A stretch of DNA of 45,121 bases from Pseudoselenomonas ruminantium (GTDB taxonomy: Bacteria > Bacillota > Negativicutes > Selenomonadales > Selenomonadaceae), in NCBI RefSeq assembly GCF_900142515.1, contig NZ_FRBC01000004.1:1-45121 (forward strand), in the 5' to 3' direction. The translations under genes were made by a program, and so were the position numbers. Below the pieces are notes generated by a model. That model saw nothing but the letters and a program-made list of their open reading frames with translations, made no database searches and was not told where the DNA came from. Below are positions 7,571 through 15,930 of the stretch, one piece after another; the stretch's first letter is position 1; each line of letters begins with the position of its first letter.

Positions 7571-10500
7571 TTATTTACCTGCGAGAATCTTGTAACCTTC
7601 ATAACGTCCCTTGGCATCATTCTGGGTCTTTTCGAACAAAGCCTCAGCAGCTTCCGGGAAGGAACGTTGGAGGTTGATGTAGCGGTTTTCGCCCATCAGG
7701 AATTCCTGGAACTTGTCAAAGTTCGGTTCCTTGGAATCGAGGCTGAACGGGTTCTTGTCCGTACCCACGAGCTGCGGGTTGTAACGGTAGTTCACCCAAT
7801 AGCCGCACTCAACAGCAAGTTTGGCTTCGAGCTGGCTGTTGCCCATGCCCTTGCGGATACCATGGTTGATGCACGGTGCATAAGCGATGATCAGGGACGG
7901 GCCATGATAAGCTTCTGCTTCCGTAACAGCCTTCATGAGCTGGTTGTGGTCAGCGCCCATAGCCACCTGAGCTACATAGACATAGCCGTAGGACTTAGCC
8001 ATCATGCCGAGATCCTTCTTCTTGGTCTTCTTGCCGGCAGCAGCGAACTGTGCGATAGCAGCAGCCGGAGTGGACTTGGAAGCCTGACCGCCCGTGTTGG
8101 AGTAAACTTCGGTATCGAAGACAAGGACATTGACATCTTCGCCGGAAGCCAGCACATGGTCAAGGCCGCCGTAACCGATATCGTAAGCCCAGCCATCGCC
8201 GCCCAGAATCCACTGGGAACGCTTCACGAAGTAGTCCTTGTTGTCATAGATCTTGTTCAGGAGTTCATCCGTGCCCTTTTCTGCTTCCAAGAGAGCCGTC
8301 AGCTTGTCAGCACGCTCGCGGGAACCTTCGCCCTCGTTCATGTTGTCAACCCATTCCGTCAGAGCGGCTTTGAGTTCGTCACTGCCCTTGCCGGCTTCTA
8401 CAGCAGCCTTGGCATCAGCAGCCAGTGCATCACGAACAGATTTCGTACCCAGGAACATGCCCAGACCGAATTCCGCATTGTCCTCGAACAGGGAGTTTGC
8501 CCAAGCCGGGCCATGACCCTTGTGGTTCTTGGTGTACGGCATAGCCGGAGCACTGCCGCCCCAGATGGAGGAGCAGCCCGTAGCATTAGCTACCATCATG
8601 CGGTCACCGAAGAGCTGCGTCAGAAGTTTTGCATACGGAGTCTCGCCGCAGCCTGCGCAAGCGCCGGAGAACTCGAGCAGCGGCTGTTCGAACTGGGAAC
8701 CCAGGACCGTACTCTTTTTCATCGGGTTCTTCTTCGGAGCAACCTTCTTGGCATCAACGCCGTAATCGAAGTAAACCTGCTGTGCCTTGAGCTCGTCATC
8801 CAGCGGCTTCATATCGAGAGCCTTCACCGGGCAGACCTGAGCACAGTTGCCGCAGCCCAGGCAGTCCATCGTGGACACAGCCACCGTGAAGTGGTAATCC
8901 TTGATGGCCTTCGTCTGCTTGGAGGGGAAACCTTCCGGAGCATTCTTGAGTTCTTCTTCCGTCGTAAGGACCGGACGGATGGCAGCATGCGGGCAGACAT
9001 AGGAGCACTGGTTACAGCCAATGCATTTGTCCGTATTCCAAACCGGTACATTGATAGCCGTACCGCGTTTTTCGTAAGCAGCACCGCCTACCGGGAACGT
9101 ACCATCTACCATTTCGCCATTGAACTTGGAAACAGGCAGCTTGTCGCCTTCCTGACGGTTCATGACATCCTGGACTTCCGTAATGAAAGCCGGAACAGCT
9201 TTCTTCTCTACCACTTCGTCAGCAGCATCAGCCCAGGCAGCCGGAACCTCTACCTTATGGAGAGCTTCGATGCCCTTATCGATAGCACCGTTGTTCATGT
9301 TGACGACTTTCTCGCCCTTCTTGCCGTAGGACTTGACCACAGCGTCTTTCAAATATTCCACAGCGGTTTCGATGGGAATGATGGCTGCAATCTTGAAGAA
9401 GGCAGACTGCATGACCATGTTGAAGCGGCCGCCGAGGCCCAGTTCCTTAGCAATATCCACAGCGTTGACCGTGTAGAACTCAATCTCGTTCTTGGCGATA
9501 TAGCGCTTCATGGCTGCAGGCAGGTGCTTGTCAAGGTCTGCATCAGACCAGACGGTGTTCAGCAGGAACTTGCCGCCTTTCTTGAGGCCTGCCAGCAGGT
9601 CATATTTGTAAACATAAGACTGCTGAGAGCAGGAAATGAAGTCCGCATTGTTGATGAGATACGGGCTCGTGATGGGCTGCTTGCCGAAGCGCAGGTGGGA
9701 CATGGTAATACCGCCAGACTTCTTGGAGTCATAAGCAAAGTAAGCCTGTGCATACATGTCCGTCTTGTCACCGATGATCTTGATGGCACTCTTATTGGCA
9801 CCAACCGTACCATCGGAACCCAGGCCCCAGAATTTGCAGGCCGTCGTGCCAACCGGTGTGAGGTTTACATCGCTCATGACTGGTACCAGGCTTGTATTGG
9901 TTACATCATCATCGATACCGATGGTGAAGCCATCTTTCGGTGCATCCTTCTTGAGTTCTTCAAACACAGCGAAGATCTGATCCGGCGTCGTGTCCTTGCC
10001 GCCGAGACCGAAGCGGCCGCCCACGATGATCGGGCTAAGCTCGGAATCATAGAATGCGGACTTGACATCCAGATACAGCGGTTCGCCCAAGGAACCTGGT
10101 TCCTTGGTATGATCAAGAACAGCGACTTTCTTGACCGTCTTCGGCATGAACTGGAAGAAATGTTTGATGGAGAACGGACGATAGAGATGTACGGACATCA
10201 AACCGACCTTCTCACCCTGCTTATTGAGGTAGTCCACCGTTTCCTGCACGGCCTGGCAGACAGAACCCATGGCGATGATGATGCGGTCAGCATCTTCGGC
10301 ACCATAGTAGTCAAAGAGGTGATGTTCACGGCCCGTGATCTTGGCCATATCAGCCATAGCCTCTTCCACCAGCTCCGGCAGAGCTTCATAATATGTATTG
10401 GAAGCTTCGCGTTCCTGGAAGTACACATCCGGGTTCTGAGCGGTACCGCGGATAACCGGATGATCCGGATTCAGTGCGCGGCGGCGGAATTCTTTCACGG

Positions 10501-11095
10501 CTTCCCAATCGAGAATCTTGCCCAAATCATCATAATCCACTACTTCGATTTTCTGAATCTCATGGGAGGTACGGAAACCATCAAAGAAGTTGATGAAGGG
10601 TACACGGCCCTTGATAGCTACGAGATGTGCTACAGCGGCCAGATCCATGACTTCCTGCACGCTGGCTTCGCAGAGCATTGCGCAGCCGGTCTGACGGGCA
10701 GCCATGACATCCTGGTGGTCACCGAAGATATTCAGGGAGTTAGCGGCAAGGGCACGGGCAGATACATGGAATACGCCCGGCAGCAGTTCACCAGCTACCT
10801 TGTAAAGATTCGGAATCATAAGGAGGAATCCCTGGGATGCCGTATATGTGGTAGTCAGGGCACCTGCCTGCAAGGAACCATGCACAGCACCAGCGGCACC
10901 AGCCTCTGACTGCAATTCGATCACACGGACTTTCTGACCAAAGAGGTTGGTCTTGCCTTTAGCTGCATCTTCATCCACATGTTCAGCCATCGGCGAAGAC
11001 GGCGTAATCGGATAGATTGCAGCAACATCCGTAAAAGCATAGGAGATGTAAGCGGCGGCCTGGTTGCCGTCCATGGTTTTCATCTTTTTGCTCAT
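7571..11095 (-). CDS. nifJ: pyruvate:ferredoxin (flavodoxin) oxidoreductase
   Basis: 1174 residues, the single-chain homodimeric type. Oxidises pyruvate with CoA to acetyl-CoA and CO2, reducing ferredoxin. Domains in order: N-terminal TPP-partner domain (YPITPSSPMAEHVDE near 20), CoA-binding and gamma domains in the middle, a 2x[4Fe-4S] ferredoxin domain with CIGCNQCSYVCP near 690 and CLGCGNCAQVCP near 743, and the TPP domain with CAGCGETPY near 811 (ligands of the proximal cluster), GDGWAYDIGYGGLDH near 968 and VYSNTGGQASKSTP. All cluster motifs are intact. It has its own promoter and a long leader. Central catabolic enzyme of the strain; oxygen-sensitive, which fits with the cytochrome bd operon next door. 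Confidence 0.97.
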   Translation of the reverse strand: MSKKMKTMDGNQAAAYISYAFTDVAAIYPITPSSPMAEHVDEDAAKGKTNLFGQKVRVIELQSEAGAAGAVHGSLQAGALTTTYTASQGFLLMIPNLYKVAGELLPGVFHVSARALAANSLNIFGDHQDVMAARQTGCAMLCEASVQEVMDLAAVAHLVAIKGRVPFINFFDGFRTSHEIQKIEVVDYDDLGKILDWEAVKEFRRRALNPDHPVIRGTAQNPDVYFQEREASNTYYEALPELVEEAMADMAKITGREHHLFDYYGAEDADRIIIAMGSVCQAVQETVDYLNKQGEKVGLMSVHLYRPFSIKHFFQFMPKTVKKVAVLDHTKEPGSLGEPLYLDVKSAFYDSELSPIIVGGRFGLGGKDTTPDQIFAVFEELKKDAPKDGFTIGIDDDVTNTSLVPVMSDVNLTPVGTTACKFWGLGSDGTVGANKSAIKIIGDKTDMYAQAYFAYDSKKSGGITMSHLRFGKQPITSPYLINNADFISCSQQSYVYKYDLLAGLKKGGKFLLNTVWSDADLDKHLPAAMKRYIAKNEIEFYTVNAVDIAKELGLGGRFNMVMQSAFFKIAAIIPIETAVEYLKDAVVKSYGKKGEKVVNMNNGAIDKGIEALHKVEVPAAWADAADEVVEKKAVPAFITEVQDVMNRQEGDKLPVSKFNGEMVDGTFPVGGAAYEKRGTAINVPVWNTDKCIGCNQCSYVCPHAAIRPVLTTEEELKNAPEGFPSKQTKAIKDYHFTVAVSTMDCLGCGNCAQVCPVKALDMKPLDDELKAQQVYFDYGVDAKKVAPKKNPMKKSTVLGSQFEQPLLEFSGACAGCGETPYAKLLTQLFGDRMMVANATGCSSIWGGSAPAMPYTKNHKGHGPAWANSLFEDNAEFGLGMFLGTKSVRDALAADAKAAVEAGKGSDELKAALTEWVDNMNEGEGSRERADKLTALLEAEKGTDELLNKIYDNKDYFVKRSQWILGGDGWAYDIGYGGLDHVLASGEDVNVLVFDTEVYSNTGGQASKSTPAAAIAQFAAAGKKTKKKDLGMMAKSYGYVYVAQVAMGADHNQLMKAVTEAEAYHGPSLIIAYAPCINHGIRKGMGNSQLEAKLAVECGYWVNYRYNPQLVGTDKNPFSLDSKEPNFDKFQEFLMGENRYINLQRSFPEAAEALFEKTQNDAKGRYEGYKILAGK

Positions 11096-11157
11096 GTTGT
11101 TTATTGCTCCCCTCTAAAATAGAATACGATTGATTGGTTGATAAGTCATTGCATAAA

Positions 11158-11191
11158 ATTACGCACTTATGTATATTTATAAATGCGTGAT
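11158..11191 (-). promoter_or_regulatory. hairpin in the PFOR leader
   Basis: Minus strand ATCACGCATTTATA, a 6-nt loop, then CATAAGTGCGTAAT; 13 of 14 positions can pair (one mismatch, G-U counted). It lies in the predicted 5' untranslated RNA, about 65-100 bases before the start codon, and could affect stability or translation. Confidence 0.55.
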
Positions 11192-11222
11192 TTTATCTTT
11201 ATAGCTCATCTACACGATTTAT

Positions 11223-11251
11223 ATTATACACCGCCCTTAAACGATTGTAAA
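11223..11251 (-). promoter_or_regulatory. PFOR promoter
   Basis: Minus strand TTTACA (11251-11246), 17-nt spacer, TATAAT (11228-11223). Strong sigma-A match. Gives a leader of about 120 bases. Confidence 0.85.
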
Positions 11252-11441
11252 CAGAACAAATCGTAAAACTACACGATTAGACGGCACCATTTATTTTATC
11301 CAGTTGCGCCTTTCATAATCTGTAACTATTGTTACGATAAATATAATTTAATTTATTACTTCTATAAATAAATTTTCATACATTTTTTCCTACATACGGC
11401 AATTTATTTTTATACTTGTTATATATGCCATTCATGCTCCA

Positions 11442-11480
11442 TAAAAAAAGCCCCGCAAGTTAATTTTCTCACTTGCGGGT
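11442..11480 (-). terminator. terminator of the small gene at 11488-11718
   Basis: Minus strand CCCGCAAGT (11479-11471), 10-nt loop, ACTTGCGGG (11460-11452), then GC and seven T. It ends the short transcript before the PFOR regulatory region. Confidence 0.9.
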
Positions 11481-11487
11481 TTTCTCA

Positions 11488-11718
11488 TTATTCTACATTG
11501 ATTCCGGCCCGTTTATAATACTCAGCCAGAACATCTTCGGTTCTCTGACCTGTCCGTTCACCGATTTCATCAGCCATCAATTCGCAGGCATAGCTGAGAT
11601 TTGCAAAGAGGTTAATAATGCTTTGATACCTGTTCACCTCTGCATAACTGCTCTCAAGCATCTTCATCTTCTCCAGCTGCTGCAGTGCCTCCCGTACCGG
11701 TCTTTTCACATCATGCAT
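11488..11718 (-). CDS. small protein of unknown function, divergent from cydA
   Basis: 76 residues from MHDVKRPVREALQQLEKMK; this ATG has GGAGGG seven bases upstream, unlike the Met nine codons earlier. Predicted largely helical and soluble, with charged amphipathic stretches and no signal peptide or membrane segment. Not recognised as a family. It stands 164 bases from cydA on the opposite strand and has its own terminator, so it is a real small transcription unit. A link to the oxidase is possible only by position. Could be a small regulator or adaptor, but no helix-turn-helix is evident. Confidence 0.75.
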   Translation of the reverse strand: MHDVKRPVREALQQLEKMKMLESSYAEVNRYQSIINLFANLSYACELMADEIGERTGQRTEDVLAEYYKRAGINVE

Positions 11719-11881
11719 AAACCAGCCCTCCTTTGTCATCTTCACTGACTATATTCTTTCTTTTTCGTCGAAAACCTGCTGACTGATGCAATTTTTTCTT
11801 GTCAAATTAAAGGATTCATGAGGTTTATCACGAATATTCCCACTAAGAATTTATACGATTATTATGTTAGGAGGGATTTTT

Positions 11882-13249
11882 ATGGAGGCATTGCTTTTGT
11901 CGCGATGGCAATTTGCCATTACGACGATCTATCACTTTCTCTTTGTGCCGCTGACATTAGGGCTGACCATCTGGGTGGCCCTGTTGGAAACCTGTTATGT
12001 AAAGACACAGCGGCCGCACTGGAAGGAACCCTGCCGTCAGCTCGTGAAATTCTTCGGCACGCTGTTCCTGATCAACTTCAGCCTGGGCGTCGTCACCGGT
12101 ATCGTACAGGAGTTCCACTTCGGCATGAACTGGTCCGAGTATTCCCGCTTTATGGGCGATATCTTCGGTGCCCCCCTGGCATTGGAAGCACTCACCGCCT
12201 TCTTCCTGGAGTCCACTTTCCTGGGTATCTGGATGTTTGGCTGGGATAAGCTGTCCCCCAAGGCTCATTGCCTCTGCGCATGGCTGATTGCCATCGGCAG
12301 CAACCTGTCTGCCTTCTGGATTCTCGTCGCCAACTCCTTTATGCAGCATCCTGTTGGCTATGTAGTACAGAACGGCCGGGCTGAGATGAATGACTTCCTC
12401 GCGCTTGTCACCAATCCCTATGTGGTCGGTGAATATTCCCACGCCCTGTTCTCCGGCATTTCTACGGCAGGCGTGCTGGTGTTGGTTGTCGCTGCCTGGA
12501 AATATGTCCACGACAAAGCTTCGCAGGAAACTTTCCGCCATGTGCTGAAAGCCGGTGCGATCTATCTGGCCATCGGCGTGCTCGGTGTCATGGGCAGCGG
12601 CCATATGCACACCCAATATCTGGCTGAAGCCAATCCCATGAAGCTGGCTTCGATGGAAGCGCTCTGGGAAAATGAGAATCCGGCACCCTTTGCCGTGATG
12701 GCGGTCATCGACCAGGCCAATCATAAGAACGCCTGTGAAATCAAGATTCCGGCATTGTTCTCCCTGATGCTCTACAATAAACCAGACGGGGAAGTCAAGG
12801 GCATCAACACCGTCAATGCGGAAATGATTGCCAAATACGGCAACGGCGATTACCGTCCGGATGTCTTCGGCATGTTCTGGAGCTTCCGCATCATGGTAGC
12901 CTGCGGCGGTGCCATGCTGCTGCTTGCACTGACTGTGGGAGCACTGGCACACCTTGACCGGCTGCAGCTCTATCCCTGCCTGCTGAAGTTCCTGCCACTA
13001 ACACTGCCCCTGCCCTTTCTGGCCAACACAGCCGGCTGGTTCGTGGCTGAAGGTGGCCGTCAGCCCTGGATCGTGGTAGGCCTGCAAAAGACTGCGGATG
13101 CGGTCTCACCGAATCTGACCGGGCTGGAGGTCTTCCTGACCATGGTCGGCTTTACCCTGCTGTACCTGGTTCTGATCATCGCTGCCCTCTATGTGGCTGT
13201 ACGCTTTATCCGGAAAACTTCCATTCCCGCAGAAGGGAGGGACGCATAA
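11882..13249 (+). CDS. cydA: cytochrome bd oxidase subunit I
   Basis: 455 residues. Membrane quinol:O2 oxidoreductase subunit carrying hemes b558, b595 and d. Multiple hydrophobic helices begin at once (MEALLLSRWQFAITTIYHFLFV), with His18 at the position of the conserved N-terminal heme ligand, a second ligand candidate His in VVGEYSHALFSGISTAG near 180, and the conserved GWFVAEGGRQPW motif near 385. The loop between helices 6 and 7 is short, so this is the short-Q-loop type. Start chosen at the ATG behind GGAGGG; a Met six codons upstream has none. Overlaps cydB by one base (TAATG). In an anaerobe the usual role is oxygen scavenging or microaerobic respiration. Confidence 0.96.
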   Translation: MEALLLSRWQFAITTIYHFLFVPLTLGLTIWVALLETCYVKTQRPHWKEPCRQLVKFFGTLFLINFSLGVVTGIVQEFHFGMNWSEYSRFMGDIFGAPLALEALTAFFLESTFLGIWMFGWDKLSPKAHCLCAWLIAIGSNLSAFWILVANSFMQHPVGYVVQNGRAEMNDFLALVTNPYVVGEYSHALFSGISTAGVLVLVVAAWKYVHDKASQETFRHVLKAGAIYLAIGVLGVMGSGHMHTQYLAEANPMKLASMEALWENENPAPFAVMAVIDQANHKNACEIKIPALFSLMLYNKPDGEVKGINTVNAEMIAKYGNGDYRPDVFGMFWSFRIMVACGGAMLLLALTVGALAHLDRLQLYPCLLKFLPLTLPLPFLANTAGWFVAEGGRQPWIVVGLQKTADAVSPNLTGLEVFLTMVGFTLLYLVLIIAALYVAVRFIRKTSIPAEGRDA

Positions 13250-14259
13250 TGGATTACCAGGTTATTTGGTTTATACTGATTGCTGTGCTCTTCACCGGCT
13301 TTTTCTTCCTGGAAGGCTTTGATTACGGCGTAGGCATGCTCTTCCCCTTCGTCAGCAAGCGTCCCGAGGACCGCAGCCTGATCCTGCGCACCATCGGCCC
13401 CGTCTGGGACGGCAACGAAGTCTGGATGATCACCGCTGGCGGCGCTCTCTTTGCAGCCTTCCCCCATGTCTATGCCACCATGTTCAGTACCTTCTATCTG
13501 GCCTTGTTCCTGATGTTGGTGGCCCTGATCCTGCGTGGCGTGGCCTTTGAGCTGCGCACCAAGGAGAAATGCCCCTGCTGGCAGAAGATGTGGGATGCTG
13601 CCATCTTTATCGGCAGCATCGTCCCGGCTTTCCTCTGGGGCGTAGCCGTGACGGATCTGGCAGCAGGTCTGCCGATTGGCCATAATATGATCTATCAGGG
13701 CAACTTCCTGAATCTGTTAAGTATCTACTCCATTCTCGGCGGCCTGGTCTTTGTGCTGGTCTTCGCCTATCACGGCGCCTCTTTCCTGCAATTGCGGCTG
13801 GTAGATAAGGGTTTGCTCTACAAGATCCAGGATTTAGGCAAATGCGCCGGCGGTTTGGCGGTCATCGCCTATGTACTCTATCTGCTTCTCACCATGGAAA
13901 ACACGGACCTGCTGGCTCACCCCTGTGCATTGGTTTTGTTCCTGGCTACGGCCGTTTTCTTCCTGCTGAGTCTCTGCCTCTTTGTCAAAAAGCCCGGTAA
14001 GCACAGCTTTATCTTCGGCGCACTGGCTATTGCGAGCGTGACATTTGGCTTCTTTACGGGGATGTTCCCCCGGCTCATGGTATCGAGCCTCAATCCGGAC
14101 TGGAGCCTGACCATCACCAATGCTTCGTCCACCGAATACACCTTGTCCATCATGACAGTGGCCGCATTCATCCTGGTGCCCATTGTTCTCTGTTACCAGA
14201 TCTGGACTTACTACATCTTCCGCAAACGCTTGACCGCGGACGATACCGCCCATTACTGA
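13249..14259 (+). CDS. cydB: cytochrome bd oxidase subunit II
   Basis: 336 residues, eight to nine predicted membrane helices. Opens MDYQVIWFILIAVLFTGFFFLEGFDYGVGML, the CydB signature with the conserved acidic residue in the first helix, followed by GPVWDGNEVWMITAGGALFAAFP near 50-72. Pairs with CydA to form the oxidase. Start overlaps the cydA stop, pointing to translational coupling; cydD follows after 27 bases. Confidence 0.96.
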   Translation: MDYQVIWFILIAVLFTGFFFLEGFDYGVGMLFPFVSKRPEDRSLILRTIGPVWDGNEVWMITAGGALFAAFPHVYATMFSTFYLALFLMLVALILRGVAFELRTKEKCPCWQKMWDAAIFIGSIVPAFLWGVAVTDLAAGLPIGHNMIYQGNFLNLLSIYSILGGLVFVLVFAYHGASFLQLRLVDKGLLYKIQDLGKCAGGLAVIAYVLYLLLTMENTDLLAHPCALVLFLATAVFFLLSLCLFVKKPGKHSFIFGALAIASVTFGFFTGMFPRLMVSSLNPDWSLTITNASSTEYTLSIMTVAAFILVPIVLCYQIWTYYIFRKRLTADDTAHY

Positions 14260-14286
14260 TTACGTTCAAGACACAGAAAGGCAGCT

Positions 14287-15930
14287 ATGATTCCACTACG
14301 TTTCCGACTCTATTTCCAACACCAAAAGAAGATTTTGCTGGGCCTTTGGGGCTGGCAGCTGGCAGCCGTCATGCTCTACACTGCCGCCATGAATGCCCTG
14401 TCCTGGTGCGTGGATGCTGTCTTTCTGGAACAAAAAACTTTAATACAAGCAGCACCGGTTTTACTGGTGCTGCTTTTCTTGCTCATTTTCTGGGAAATCA
14501 CCCGCTACCTGCAAAAACAGGCCCAGCACAGAGCCTCTCTGCACATCCGTCACAAACTGCGGCAAAAGCTTCACCGCCAGCTGCTTGCTGCCCCCCAAAC
14601 GGCTGCCCATAGTCCCCGTCTATTGACCTTGGCCTGTGAAAATACAGAAGCTGTGGACGACGATTGGCAGGTCATCATTCCCGCCCTGATTTCCCTGCTG
14701 ACCATCATCCCTTTCCTACTACTTGTCTTTGCCTGCAGCGACATCATCACCGCCGCCATATGCCTGGCAACCATCCCCATTGCCCCCTTCTTGCTCTATC
14801 TGCTCAGCAGCCTGACCCAAAACCGCAGTACCCGTGCCTGGGAAAATTTAGCCCAGCTCACACAGGGATTCCATGAACTGCTCCGCGCCCTGCCCTTGCT
14901 GAAGATCTTCCAACAGGACAAAGCCCAGCGCCTGACTGCGCAAAAACTGCTCCACGATTTTTCCACGGCCACCCTCAAAGTTTTGGAATTAGCTTTTTTA
15001 GCCAGCTTTGTGCTGGAACTCATCACCACCCTGGCCATTGCCCTGATTGCCGTGACCATCGGTCTGCGGCTGCTGCATGGGGAACTCACCTTCCAAACCG
15101 GCTTCTTTATCCTGTTGCTGCTGCCAGAATTCTACCAACCCCTGCGCCAGAGCGGCATCGCCTTCCATGCAGCCATGAACGGCAACACCGCCGCCGCCCG
15201 CATCGAGCAGGCTTTGACCGCAGCTTCATGCCCTTCCCCGCAAGGTCATCACGAATCCCTACGCATTCCGCCCGCCATAACAATACAGGACCTTCAATTC
15301 ACCTATCCTCAGCGGCATACTCCCGCCCTGAATCATCTTTCCTTGCATTTCCCGGCAGGCAGAATCACCCTGCTCACGGGCAGCAGCGGCTGCGGCAAAA
15401 GCACCTTGCTGACCTTGCTGTCAGGAATCTATCCTCCTGACAGCGGGCAGATTCTCCTGAAAGACCAGCCTCTGCCTACCATGCACCCGGACAGCAGGGC
15501 AAAACTGATTGGCTGGCTCCCCCAGGAACCGCATCTCTATCAGGGGACACTGGCACAAAACCTGCTGCTCTTCCAAAATGCCCCGGATGAACGCTGCCTG
15601 CAGGCCCTGCGGCTAACTCAATTGGAAGATTTTTATACCAGCCTGCCTGACGGTCTCGACACACTGTTGGGCGATGGCGGGCAAAAACTTTCCCAGGGAC
15701 AGCTGAAGCGTCTGGGACTGGCCCGGCTCATCCTGCAAAACAATCCCATCCTGCTGTTGGACGAGCCCACCACTGGTCTGGATGAAGAAACAGAACAACG
15801 CGTCATCCGAACCATTTCCGTACTGGCTAAACGACGCACCGTGATCATCAGCAGCCATCATCCCGCTTTGCAGGAAATTGCCGACAAAATCATCAACCTT
15901 AACGATTATCTGCCAAAGGAGGGCGACTGA
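14287..15930 (+). CDS. cydD: CydD, thiol reductant ABC exporter subunit
   Basis: 547 residues: an N-terminal six-helix membrane domain (to about 300) and a C-terminal ATPase with Walker A GSSGCGKST near 365, signature LSQGQLKRLGLARL near 467 and Walker B ILLLDEPTTGLD near 490. CydDC exports glutathione/cysteine or otherwise controls thiols and heme needed for assembly of cytochrome bd. The signature reads LSQGQ rather than LSGGQ, a tolerated variant. The stop overlaps the start of cydC (TGATG). Placement directly after cydAB makes CydD the safe assignment over other ABC exporters. Confidence 0.92.
   Translation: MIPLRFRLYFQHQKKILLGLWGWQLAAVMLYTAAMNALSWCVDAVFLEQKTLIQAAPVLLVLLFLLIFWEITRYLQKQAQHRASLHIRHKLRQKLHRQLLAAPQTAAHSPRLLTLACENTEAVDDDWQVIIPALISLLTIIPFLLLVFACSDIITAAICLATIPIAPFLLYLLSSLTQNRSTRAWENLAQLTQGFHELLRALPLLKIFQQDKAQRLTAQKLLHDFSTATLKVLELAFLASFVLELITTLAIALIAVTIGLRLLHGELTFQTGFFILLLLPEFYQPLRQSGIAFHAAMNGNTAAARIEQALTAASCPSPQGHHESLRIPPAITIQDLQFTYPQRHTPALNHLSLHFPAGRITLLTGSSGCGKSTLLTLLSGIYPPDSGQILLKDQPLPTMHPDSRAKLIGWLPQEPHLYQGTLAQNLLLFQNAPDERCLQALRLTQLEDFYTSLPDGLDTLLGDGGQKLSQGQLKRLGLARLILQNNPILLLDEPTTGLDEETEQRVIRTISVLAKRRTVIISSHHPALQEIADKIINLNDYLPKEGD

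Larger units (their letters stand above)
11126..11339. repeat. cluster of ACGATT boxes around the PFOR promoter
   Basis: ACGATT occurs on the plus strand at 11126, 11214, 11241 and 11273 and on the minus strand (AATCGT) at 11259, with a near copy ACGATA at 11334. The copies at 11241 and 11259 face each other as an inverted repeat over the -35 element. Candidate operator for an unidentified regulator; no known consensus (Rex, CcpA, CodY, Fnr) fits. Apart from these, the promoter and the hairpins, nothing is seen in the 390-base gap. Confidence 0.5.

Noticed and set aside
7454-10909. 1151-codon open frame opposite the PFOR gene
   Set aside because: Very long but an antisense shadow produced by codon bias; the PFOR frame carries all motifs.
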